In this document: piece by piece, positions 22,101-30,794 of the stretch
Layout of the letters: every line of letters starts with the position of its first letter
Position numbering within the stretch: the stretch's first letter is position 1
DNA from: Acidimicrobiia bacterium
GTDB lineage: Bacteria; Actinomycetota; Acidimicrobiia; IMCC26256; JAMXLJ01
Direction: 5' to 3'
Assembly (NCBI GenBank): GCA_024281095.1
Contig: JAMXLJ010000172.1
Span: 1-64,000 of the forward strand
Length of the DNA: 64,000 nucleotides
Notes under the pieces: model-generated
Database searches by the model: none
The model's input: only the letters and a program-made list of their open reading frames with translations
What the model was told of the DNA's origin: nothing
Translations under genes and position numbers: made by a program

Positions 22101-23831
22101 TCAGGTGGCCGAGGCACATGCGGGGTCGGACGAGTGCTCCGCGGCCGCGCGCGCGTGATAGCTCGAACGGACGAGCGGGCCCGCTTCCACGTGAGCGAAC
22201 CCGAGCCCCATGGCATACGACCGGAGCTGCGCGAACTCGTCGGGTGACCACCAGCGCACAACGGGGAGATGCCGCGGCGACGGTCGGAGGTACTGACCGA
22301 GCGTGAGGATGTCGACGCCGACGCCGCGCAGGTCGCCGATCGCGGCGCGCACCTCTTCCTCGCTCTCCCCCATTCCGAGGATGATCCCCGACTTCGCCGT
22401 GAGCCCGGCATCCTTCGCCCGCGCGAGCACGGACAGCGATCGGGCGTACGCCGCCGACGGGCGCGCCGCACGCTGCAGGCGCGCCACTGTCTCGAGGTTG
22501 TGATTCAACACGTCGGGGCGAGCATCGAAGATCGTGGCCAGCGCGCCGGCATCGCCCCTGCAGTCCGGGATCAGGACCTCCACGCGGGCGGTGGGAACGC
22601 GGGTCCGAATCGCCCGGATCGTCGCCGCGAACGCGGCTGCCCCGCCATCGGCAACGTCGTCACGCGCGACGCTCGTCACGACGACGTGCGCGAGGCCCAG
22701 CGTCGCTACCGCGTCGGCGACGCGCGCCGGCTCGTCGGGGTCAAGCGGCAGTGGGCGGCGCGTGTCGACGAGGCAGAACCCGCACGCCCGGGTACAGCGG
22801 TCGCCCAGGATCATGAATGTCGCGGTGCGGTCGGCCCAGCACTCGTAGATGTTCGGGCAGCCGGCCTCTTCGCACACGGTGTGCAGTGAGAGCGAGCGCA
22901 TCAGGCGCTTCGTCTCGCGATAGCCGGGGCCCAAGTCGGCGCGGACCCTCATCCACGGCGGCCGCCGGAACGTCGGATCCTCTTCCGGCGCGGCAACGCC
23001 GGCTTGGGCCAGGCGGCCCAGGAGACGCACCGGGGCGGCGGCCGGTGCTGCCCCACGCGCGTCACCCGCAGTTGGGACGCTGTTCCGGTCATGGGACACG
23101 AAATCGTCCCAACTCGGGGGTGAGGATGCTCGGGATTCTCGGGTGAAGGGGGAGAGGTCTTCCGGGCGGTCGCGCCACACGATGTCCTGGCGGCTGACTT
23201 CGGCGTAGCCGAATGCTTTCGTGAACTCGTCGATGACAAGGTCGACAACGTGCTTCGTGTCGGGCGCGGCGCCCAGTTGCTCGCGCAGTGAGGTGACGGG
23301 GCGGTCCGGGATTCCGCATGGGACGATGTGGCCGAACATGGCGAGATCGGGGTCGACGTTCAGCGCGAAGCCGTGGCGGGTTCGACCGCGTGCCACCTTC
23401 ACGCCGATCGCCGCCACCTTCGCGCCCTCGACCCACACGCCCGTGTAGCCGGCCTCGGTACCGGCCGCGATACCGAGGCGCGCGAGCGCCGCGACGAGCA
23501 CCGCTTCGAGGCGACGCACATAGGCCACCACGTCGGTCTGGTGCTCGCGCCATCCCGGCAGCGTGACGATCGGGTAGCCGACGAGCTGGCCGGGCCCGTG
23601 GTAGGTGACGTCGCCGCCCCGGTCGGCCCGGACGAGCTGCGCGCCGACCGACTCGGGAGGGACGAGCACGTGTTCCATATCGGCGCGGGAGCCGAGCGTG
23701 TACACGTGGGGGTGCTCGAGCAGGAGCAGGTAATCGTCGTCGCTGCGCTCGTGGAGCGCGCGCTGCAGGACGTCGGCGTCGGCGTACGCAACGCGGCCGA
23801 GCCAACGGGCCTGCAGCACTTCCGGACTCAC
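22101..23831 (-). CDS. lipB/lipA: LipB-LipA fusion: octanoyl-[carrier]:protein transferase (N) plus lipoyl synthase (C)
   Basis: Single uninterrupted ORF. LipB part: RGGDVTYHGPGQLVGYPI, GAKVAAIGVKVARGRTRHGFALNV, FGHIVPCGI. LipA part: CEEAGCPNIYEC, ILGDRCTRACGFC, SGIILGMGE, RSSYHA. GTG start overlaps E2 stop by 4 nt. Confidence 0.93.
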   Translation of the reverse strand: MSPEVLQARWLGRVAYADADVLQRALHERSDDDYLLLLEHPHVYTLGSRADMEHVLVPPESVGAQLVRADRGGDVTYHGPGQLVGYPIVTLPGWREHQTDVVAYVRRLEAVLVAALARLGIAAGTEAGYTGVWVEGAKVAAIGVKVARGRTRHGFALNVDPDLAMFGHIVPCGIPDRPVTSLREQLGAAPDTKHVVDLVIDEFTKAFGYAEVSRQDIVWRDRPEDLSPFTRESRASSPPSWDDFVSHDRNSVPTAGDARGAAPAAAPVRLLGRLAQAGVAAPEEDPTFRRPPWMRVRADLGPGYRETKRLMRSLSLHTVCEEAGCPNIYECWADRTATFMILGDRCTRACGFCLVDTRRPLPLDPDEPARVADAVATLGLAHVVVTSVARDDVADGGAAAFAATIRAIRTRVPTARVEVLIPDCRGDAGALATIFDARPDVLNHNLETVARLQRAARPSAAYARSLSVLARAKDAGLTAKSGIILGMGESEEEVRAAIGDLRGVGVDILTLGQYLRPSPRHLPVVRWWSPDEFAQLRSYAMGLGFAHVEAGPLVRSSYHARAAAEHSSDPACASAT

Positions 23832-25282
23832 GTGAGCTCCGCCTCCCAGTCGCGTGACTCGAGGATCTCCTTCATCCGGCGCAGGAACGCCGCGGCGTAC
23901 GCGCCGTCGAAGGCCCGGTGGTCCCACGCGAGCGCGAGCACGCCGATCGGCCGGATGGCGATCGCATCCTCACCGTCAGGGCCCTCCACCACGACGGGCC
24001 GCTTGTGCACGCCGTCCGTGGACAGGATCCCCACCTGGGGTTGATTGATGATCGGCAGCGTGATGAACGTGCCGTACCCACCCGCGTTGGTGATCGTGAA
24101 CGTGCCGCCGAGCACCTCGTCGGGCGACAACTGCTTGCTGCGCGCGCGCTCGGCGAGGTCGCGCATCTCGCGTGCGAGCAGCCGGAGGCGCTTGCCGTCG
24201 GCGTTGCGGACCACCGGCGCGATCAACCCGGCGAACGACAGATCGACTGCGACGCCGAGATGGACGTCGTGGTGCACGATCAGGCGGTCGGCGTCGACGC
24301 TCGCGTTCACGTTCGGGAACTCGACGACCGCGTCGCAGAACGCGCGAGCGATGAACGGAAGGTACGTCAGCGAGAACCCTTCGCGCCGCTTCCATTCGTC
24401 GCGGTGCGCACGCCGCGCCCGCTCGACCCGTTCGTAGTCGACCTCGATCGAGGTGTACACGTGCGCGCTCGTGGCCTTCGAGCGCACCATGTGCTCCGCG
24501 GTGCGACGCCGAATGTTGTCGAACGGAACAACTTCGTCGCCTCGGCTGACCGGTGCTTGCTGGGGTGGGGCGGGGGCGGTGGTAGGGCCCACCGCTTGTT
24601 GCACGTCCGGCGACGCCGGTTCTGCGCGCGGGGCACTCGTGAGCGCGCTGGACGTGGAACTCGTGCCGGGGCTCGCAGCCAATACGTCGCGGCGGGTGAT
24701 TCGGCCGCCTTCGCCGGTGCCTTTGATCTGGTTGGGGTCGAGGCCTCGTTCGGTGATGAGGCGGCGGACCACGGGGGACATCACCAGGGTGTTGCCGTCC
24801 GTGTTGGGTGCCGCGGGAGTCGACGCGGCTGCGGGCGCGGCGTCGCGCGGGGCCGCGGGCGCGGGTGGCGGCCCCGATGCCGGTGCGGGCTCGGCGGGAG
24901 CAGCCGGGGGCGCCGCTGCGGAACGTTCACCGGAAGCACCCGCAGCAGCGTCGGTGCCCACCGCCGCTCCCTGCGCCGTCTCGGGCACTTCCGGAGCGGC
25001 CGCGGGGGCCTCCTCGGCGGGCGCCGCCGCGGGCGTGGATGCGCCGGCGGCGGAGTCGCTCACGACGGCGAGACGGGTGCCGACGTCGACGGTCTCGCCC
25101 TCGGGAACGAGGATCTCGGCCAGCACGCCCGCCGTCGGTGCGGGCACCTCCGAGTCGACCTTGTCCGTGGAGACCTCGAACAGCGGCTCGTCGGCTTCCA
25201 CACGATCCCCGACCTGTTTGAACCAACGGGTGATCGTTCCCTCGGTCACCGTCTCGCCGAGCTGCGGCATCGTGATGTCCAC
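23828..25282 (-). CDS. sucB: 2-oxoacid dehydrogenase E2 component (dihydrolipoamide acyltransferase, SucB-like)
   Basis: Lipoyl domain FEVSTDKVDSEVPAP, Ala/Pro-rich linker, E3-binding domain SPVVRRLITERGLDPNQIKGTGEGGRITRRDVL, DHRAFDGAYAA. Confidence 0.92.
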   Translation of the reverse strand: MDITMPQLGETVTEGTITRWFKQVGDRVEADEPLFEVSTDKVDSEVPAPTAGVLAEILVPEGETVDVGTRLAVVSDSAAGASTPAAAPAEEAPAAAPEVPETAQGAAVGTDAAAGASGERSAAAPPAAPAEPAPASGPPPAPAAPRDAAPAAASTPAAPNTDGNTLVMSPVVRRLITERGLDPNQIKGTGEGGRITRRDVLAASPGTSSTSSALTSAPRAEPASPDVQQAVGPTTAPAPPQQAPVSRGDEVVPFDNIRRRTAEHMVRSKATSAHVYTSIEVDYERVERARRAHRDEWKRREGFSLTYLPFIARAFCDAVVEFPNVNASVDADRLIVHHDVHLGVAVDLSFAGLIAPVVRNADGKRLRLLAREMRDLAERARSKQLSPDEVLGGTFTITNAGGYGTFITLPIINQPQVGILSTDGVHKRPVVVEGPDGEDAIAIRPIGVLALAWDHRAFDGAYAAAFLRRMKEILESRDWEAELT

Positions 25283-25318
25283 GCCGTCCTCCGTTCGGGG
25301 CGCAAGTGTGCGGGCGGT

Positions 25319-26707
25319 TCAGCCGTGCAGGAACCGTCCGGTGAGCGCGATGGCGGACTCGCCGAACAGCTCGCTCAGGGTCGGGTGCGGGTGCACGAGC
25401 ATCTCGAGATCCTTGGCCGTGGCTTCCCAGTTGACCGCGAGGTAGCCCTCGGCGAGCAGCTCCGTGGCCCATGGGCCGACGATGTGCACGCCCAGCAGCG
25501 GCCCGTCGCGCTCGGCCACGATCTTCACGAGCCCGTCGGGCTCGCCGATGATGAGCGCGCGGCCATTGCCCGCAAAACGGTGCACGGATGTGACGACATC
25601 GTGCCCCCGGTCGCGGGCAGCCTGCTCGGTGAGCCCGCTGAACGCGACCTCGGGGTGGCTGTAGATGCCCCACGGGACCTTGTCGTACTCGATCGGCGAC
25701 ACGGGCTCACCGAGGATCGTCTTGATCGTGACGATCGCCTCTGCGAACGCGACGTGGGCCAGTTGCGGCCCGGGCACGACGTCGCCCACTGCGTACACGC
25801 CGGGCACCGTCGTGCGCATCAACCCGTCGACCTGGATGAATCCGCGTTCGTCGACCTTGACGCCGGAACCGTCGAGCTCGATGCCGTCGGAGAGCGGCCT
25901 GCGCCCGACGCTCAGGATCACTTTGTCGACCGGAAGCTCCTTCAGCGAGTCGCCGTTGCGGTACTTGACGACGACCTCCGACCCGTTGCGATCGACACCT
26001 TCGACCGCGACACCGGTCTCGACCTTGACGCCCCGCTTCTTGAACGCGCGCACGACGACGTCCGCGGCGTCGCGGTCGACGCCGGCAAGGATCTGCGGGA
26101 GCACTTCGAGGATCGTGACGTCGCTTCCGAGATCGGCGAGCAGTGACGCGAACTCGCATCCGATGGCGCCGCCTCCGATGATGACGACGCGGCCCGGCAC
26201 GTCTCGCAGTTGCAGGACGTGGTCGGACGACAGGATCTGCTCGCCGTCGAAGTCGAGACCCGGCAACGCACGCGGCCGCGAACCGGTCGCGAGGATGAGC
26301 GCGTCGCCCTTGAGCTCCGTGCCGTCGGACACCCGGACGTGACGCGCGGCGCCGTCGACGAGCGTGCCGCGACCCGGCACGACGGTGACCTTCCGCTGCT
26401 TCAGGAGCGCCTCGAGCCCGCGCGTGAGGCGGTCGATCACCTGTTGCTTGCGCTTCTGGCTCGTGCCGAGGTCGAGCGACGGCTGCCCGGCGTCGACACC
26501 GAACTCCTTCGCTCCCGCGACCGTGCGCAGCACCTCGGCGGTCTGCAGGAGCTCCTTCGCCGGGATGCAGCCCTGGTGGAGGCATGTGCCACCGACGCGC
26601 TGCTCCTCGACCATCGCGATGCGCAGACCCGCGGAGCCGCCGTAGAGCGCGGCTGCATAGCCACCCGGGCCACCGCCCAGGATCACGACGTCGAACTGCT
26701 CGGCCAC
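25319..26707 (-). CDS. lpdA: Dihydrolipoyl dehydrogenase (E3)
   Basis: VVILGGGPGGYAAALYG, GGTCLHQGCIPAKELLQ, YAVGDVVPGPQLAHVA, VHPHPTLSE. Confidence 0.94.
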   Translation of the reverse strand: MAEQFDVVILGGGPGGYAAALYGGSAGLRIAMVEEQRVGGTCLHQGCIPAKELLQTAEVLRTVAGAKEFGVDAGQPSLDLGTSQKRKQQVIDRLTRGLEALLKQRKVTVVPGRGTLVDGAARHVRVSDGTELKGDALILATGSRPRALPGLDFDGEQILSSDHVLQLRDVPGRVVIIGGGAIGCEFASLLADLGSDVTILEVLPQILAGVDRDAADVVVRAFKKRGVKVETGVAVEGVDRNGSEVVVKYRNGDSLKELPVDKVILSVGRRPLSDGIELDGSGVKVDERGFIQVDGLMRTTVPGVYAVGDVVPGPQLAHVAFAEAIVTIKTILGEPVSPIEYDKVPWGIYSHPEVAFSGLTEQAARDRGHDVVTSVHRFAGNGRALIIGEPDGLVKIVAERDGPLLGVHIVGPWATELLAEGYLAVNWEATAKDLEMLVHPHPTLSELFGESAIALTGRFLHG

Positions 26708-26806
26708 CTCGCACCTCTTTCCCTCGCAGAGCCATTGTCCCCCGCGAACGCGTCCCACCCTCGCCGACCGAGCTTCCCTCCTCGCCCGGCGGACGGGGCG
26801 GGAGGA

Positions 26807-26905
26807 TCAGTGCCCGCCCCGACCGAGGACGATCTGCGTGATGCCGGCGGCGAGGATCGCCGCCCCCGTGAGGATCGCGGCGATGATGAGCGTCCGGGTC
26901 TTCAC
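26807..26905 (-). CDS. Putative 32-aa single-TM micropeptide
   Basis: GTG start; VKTRTLIIAAILTGAAILAAGITQIVLGRGGH; charged N-terminus then one hydrophobic helix; weak RBS. Confidence 0.3.
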   Translation of the reverse strand: MKTRTLIIAAILTGAAILAAGITQIVLGRGGH

Positions 26906-27169
26906 CCGGGACCGCCTGCAGGGCGCGCGGGCCGTCGCCACACCTGCGCAAACGGCACGGGATGGAACACGGTCCCATTGTCGCGGCTCGACGACGCTTT
27001 CGAGAAACCTCGCGTTCCGGCGGGAGCACGGACGCCCGTGGCCGTTAAGCTTGCCGTCCTCGGTGGCGAGGTGCGACCAGGGCGGGCGTCGCAAGCCGAT
27101 CAATGCCGAGCGACCGGCGCGTTGACCCGAGCCGCAGAGGGCCACGACCGCAAAGGGACGGAACCCGGC

Positions 27170-28504
27170 GTGCAGCAAAGTGCCAGGAAGATCATCGATC
27201 GGGCCCGTGAAGCCGTTCCCGAGGGGACCTTCGCAGTCGGGGCCGGGCTGCTGATCGCCGCGATCACGTCGTACGTCTTCGTCATCATCGCCCTACGAGG
27301 GCTGAACAACCACAGCGGTGCCGCGTTCTCCACGTTCTGGGCGCTGATCTACGTCGCCGGCCCGGGGTTCTTCCTCCCGCTCGAGCAGGAGGTGGGGCGG
27401 GCGCTCGCCCACCGCCACGCGCGAGGCATCGGTGGCGGCCCGCTCGTCGGTCGGGCCGCGCGGCTCGGCGGGATCCTCACCGCGCTCCTCGTGGTGATCA
27501 CCGTGGGCCTCATGGGCCCGCTTTCGCACGGACTGTTCAAGGGTGAAGGGCTGATCGTGGTCGGCCTCGCGGTCGGCCTCGTCGGCTTCTACGGGATGCA
27601 TCTCACGCGCGGCGTGCTCTCGGGAAACGGCCGGTTTCGCCCGTACGGCGAGATGCTCGGATCGGAGGGCGTGTTCCGACTCGTCGGGGCAATCATCCTC
27701 GCGGTCGCGGGCGTGAACAACGCCGGTGCCTACGCGCTCTGTCTCGGTCTCGCTCCGTTCGCCGCGGTCGCGTTCTCGCTGCGGCGCCAGCGCCACCTCG
27801 TCACGCCCGGCCCGCCGGCGCCGTACTCCGAGCTGTCCGAGAACCTCGGCTGGCTGCTCGGCGGATCCGTGCTGATGCAGGGCCTCGCGTACGCGTCGCT
27901 TCTCGGGGTCGGCATCCTCGAGAAGCACGGCGACAAGGCCCGCGTCGCGTCGTTCGCCCGCGCGTTCTTCATCGCCCGCATCCCCGTGCTGATGTTCCTC
28001 GCGGTGCAGGCCGCGTTGCTGCCGAAGCTGGCCTCGCTCGCGGGCGAAGGTCGCCACGACGACTTCCGCACCGGCATGCGCCGGCTGCTCGCGGTGGTGA
28101 CCGGCATCGCGGTGATCGGCACGATCGCCGCGGCCACGATCGGCCCCTTCGCCGGCAAGATCCTGTTCGGCAGCGACAAGTTCACCATCGGCAACGTCGA
28201 CTTGGGGCTGCTCGCCGCCGGCAGCGGTGTCTACATCATCGCCCTGACGCTCGCGCAGGCAGTGATCGCGTTGAACGGGCACGCGAAGGCCACGGTCGCG
28301 TGGATCATCGGTGTCGCGGTGTTCCTCGGGGTCGTGGTCGCGGTCTCCGACCTGTTCCTGCGGGTCGAGCTCGGATTCCTCATCGGCTCGGCCGCGAGCG
28401 CGGCGGTGATGGCGATCTTCCTCGTCCAACTGCTCCGTCACGGCGCCACCGCGACGCTCGAGCCGCTGATCGAGGCGATCGAACAGGAACCGCTCGAGAT
28501 CTGA
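27170..28504 (+). CDS. Polysaccharide flippase-like polytopic membrane protein (MOP superfamily)
   Basis: About 12 hydrophobic segments; GTG start VQQSARKIIDRA; glycan locus context. Confidence 0.75.
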   Translation: MQQSARKIIDRAREAVPEGTFAVGAGLLIAAITSYVFVIIALRGLNNHSGAAFSTFWALIYVAGPGFFLPLEQEVGRALAHRHARGIGGGPLVGRAARLGGILTALLVVITVGLMGPLSHGLFKGEGLIVVGLAVGLVGFYGMHLTRGVLSGNGRFRPYGEMLGSEGVFRLVGAIILAVAGVNNAGAYALCLGLAPFAAVAFSLRRQRHLVTPGPPAPYSELSENLGWLLGGSVLMQGLAYASLLGVGILEKHGDKARVASFARAFFIARIPVLMFLAVQAALLPKLASLAGEGRHDDFRTGMRRLLAVVTGIAVIGTIAAATIGPFAGKILFGSDKFTIGNVDLGLLAAGSGVYIIALTLAQAVIALNGHAKATVAWIIGVAVFLGVVVAVSDLFLRVELGFLIGSAASAAVMAIFLVQLLRHGATATLEPLIEAIEQEPLEI

Positions 28505-28526
28505 CGTCGTATCGGCCAGTCGGCGG

Positions 28527-30038
28527 TCAGTCGGCGGGGCGCTCCCCGACGCACAACAGTGAGTGACCGAAGCGGGTGGTGCGGTCGGCCTCGAAGCGAC
28601 GGGTCACGGGGATCGCGACCTCGTCGAGCACGCGCCCCGACCATCTCGGGGCGGGGATCCAGCCCAGCTGACGCGCGAAGAGCCACCACGCGACGGCTCC
28701 GAGCGTGTTGAAGTACTGGGCCTGCACGACGTGCAGCCCGGCCCGGTCGAGCTTCGGTGCGAGCTCCGAGATGCGGTACCGGCGGCGATGCCCGGCGCGA
28801 ACATCGATGTCGCTCGACAACGAGCCGAACGCGGGCACGATCAGCACCAAGCGCCCTCCCGGGCGGAGTTGCGCCGCCAGCCGGGCGATGGCGTCGTCGT
28901 CGCCGTCGAGGTGTTCGAGGACATTGACGGCCACCACGGAGTCGAACCTCGCGCCGGGTCCGGGAGGCACGAGGTCGGCGTGCTGCACCTCGATCTGCGG
29001 ATCGGACGCGAACCGCTCCCGCATCGCGGCCACGCACGCGGGGTCACCGTCGACCGCGACCACCTGACGCCCGTCGCGGCGCAGGCGGTCCGTGAGCTCA
29101 CCCCGGCCCGCGTCGACTTCGAGAACGGAGCCGCCGAGATACGGCTCGATCATCTCGACGATCCACTCGGCGTAGTTGCCGGCCTCGCGACGCGTGTCGA
29201 ACACGACTTCTTCGGGAACCGCCTCCCGAGGCGCGCCGCCGTCATCAGCTCGGCTGGGCGTGCGCGCGAGGCGCTCCCCCAGCTGCGAATAGCGCATGAT
29301 CCCGTAGAGGGCCCGGAACCCGTCCTTCCAGCCGATCTTCTTGCCCTCGGCGTACGTACGGCCGGAATACGAGATACCGACCTCGTAGATCCGCCAGCCC
29401 GCGCGTGCGACCTTCGCCGTGATCTCCGGCTCGAAGCCGAACCGGTCCTCGTGCAGATCGACGCTCTGGATCACCTCACGACGGAACGCCTTGTAACAGG
29501 TCTCCATGTCGGTGAGGTTCACGTTGGTGAACATGTTCGACAATGTGGTGAGCAGCCCGTTGCCCACCGAGTGCCAGTAATACAGCACGCGGTGCTGATG
29601 GCCCCCGAGAAAGCGCGATCCGTATACGACGTCGGCCGAGCCGTCGAGCAGCGGCGCGAGCACCTGCGCGTAATCGGTCGGGTCGTACTCGAGGTCGGCG
29701 TCCTGCACGATCACGAACGGCGCCGTCGCCTCACGGAAGCCGCGTCGCAGCGCGGCACCTTTGCCCATGTTGATCGGCTGGAGGAAGACGCGCACACGCG
29801 GGTCGCTGAGACTGTGCAGGATCTCGACGGTGCCGTCGGTGGAACCGTCGTCGACGACGATGAGCTCGCGGACGTACGGCGACTCCAGCACCCGGTCGAC
29901 GACGACCTTCACGGTCGCAGCCTCGTTGTAACAGGGCATCACGACCGAGAGGCACTCGACGTGCGGTGCAGCCGAGCGGTGCGGCGGCGGTTGCGGCACG
30001 GCCGAAAGGTTACCGGCCACTACGGGGCCGCTCGCCAT
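28527..30038 (-). CDS. Bifunctional GT2 glycosyltransferase / class I methyltransferase
   Basis: N-term SVVMPCYNEAATV, VDDGSTDGT, QDADLEYDPTDY; C-term GSVLEVDAGRGELTDRL, VAVNVLEHLDGDDDAIARLAAQLRPGGRLVL. Confidence 0.9.
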   Translation of the reverse strand: MASGPVVAGNLSAVPQPPPHRSAAPHVECLSVVMPCYNEAATVKVVVDRVLESPYVRELIVVDDGSTDGTVEILHSLSDPRVRVFLQPINMGKGAALRRGFREATAPFVIVQDADLEYDPTDYAQVLAPLLDGSADVVYGSRFLGGHQHRVLYYWHSVGNGLLTTLSNMFTNVNLTDMETCYKAFRREVIQSVDLHEDRFGFEPEITAKVARAGWRIYEVGISYSGRTYAEGKKIGWKDGFRALYGIMRYSQLGERLARTPSRADDGGAPREAVPEEVVFDTRREAGNYAEWIVEMIEPYLGGSVLEVDAGRGELTDRLRRDGRQVVAVDGDPACVAAMRERFASDPQIEVQHADLVPPGPGARFDSVVAVNVLEHLDGDDDAIARLAAQLRPGGRLVLIVPAFGSLSSDIDVRAGHRRRYRISELAPKLDRAGLHVVQAQYFNTLGAVAWWLFARQLGWIPAPRWSGRVLDEVAIPVTRRFEADRTTRFGHSLLCVGERPAD

Positions 30039-30050
30039 ACGGGGCGGTCA

Positions 30051-30794
30051 TCAAGGCGCAAGAGCCAACTGGCGGATGAACGGCGGCGAGACGACACCGA
30101 TCCCCTGCGCGACGGGCGAGGCTCCGCCGAAGGGCACGAACGATCCGCTCGCCGTGGCGACGTAGCCCCCCGTCGACAGCAGCACGAGCCCGCGGGCGAC
30201 GTCGCGCCCGAAATAGGGCCCCGCGAGAGCGGGTGCGTTGCCGAGCGGCCAGACACCGCCGAGGCCGTCGAGCACGTACAGGTTGCTCGTGCCGGGACGC
30301 AACGCGATCTCGCGTGCGATGTCCCAGCCCGGCCAGTAGCCCCCGGTCGTGATCTGTGGCGCCCCGCCGAACGGGTGCACGCCGCCGAACCCGTCGAGCA
30401 CGTAGCCCGCATTCCCCGACGGCAAAAGCACGAGACGTCGGGCGATGTCCCAGCCGCGCCAGTAGCCGGTCACCGCCACCGGTGGTGCGTTGCCAAAGGG
30501 GTGCAGGCCGCCCCAGGCGTCGAGCACGTACCCGCCGTTCCCCGACGGCAGCAGCGCCATGTCGCGGGCGATGTCCCAGCCGGGCCAGTACTCGCGCACG
30601 GCTGCTGCGGGAGCGAGGCCGAACGCGTGAATCCCTCCAAAGCCGTCGAGGACGTAGCCACCCTGGTTGCCCGGGAGCGTCTTCACCGACCGCACGATCT
30701 GCCAGCCCGGCCACCAGCCCGGCGGCTTGAACGCGGCCGCGCCTCCCGCGGGGTACAGGTCGCCGTACGCGCTCACCGCGACCAACTTGGGCGC
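30051..30794 (-). repeat. Six-unit protein repeat (~40-42 aa) in amidase C-terminus
   Basis: Units IAR..ALLPSGN.GYVLDGxGGxHPFGxAP....YWPGWD with spacing 42,42,42,40,40 aa; first unit lacks its first strand, supplied by terminal FIRQLALAP. Confidence 0.88.

Noticed and set aside
23918-26146. 742-aa plus-strand ORF
   Set aside because: Antisense to E2 and Lpd; biased composition
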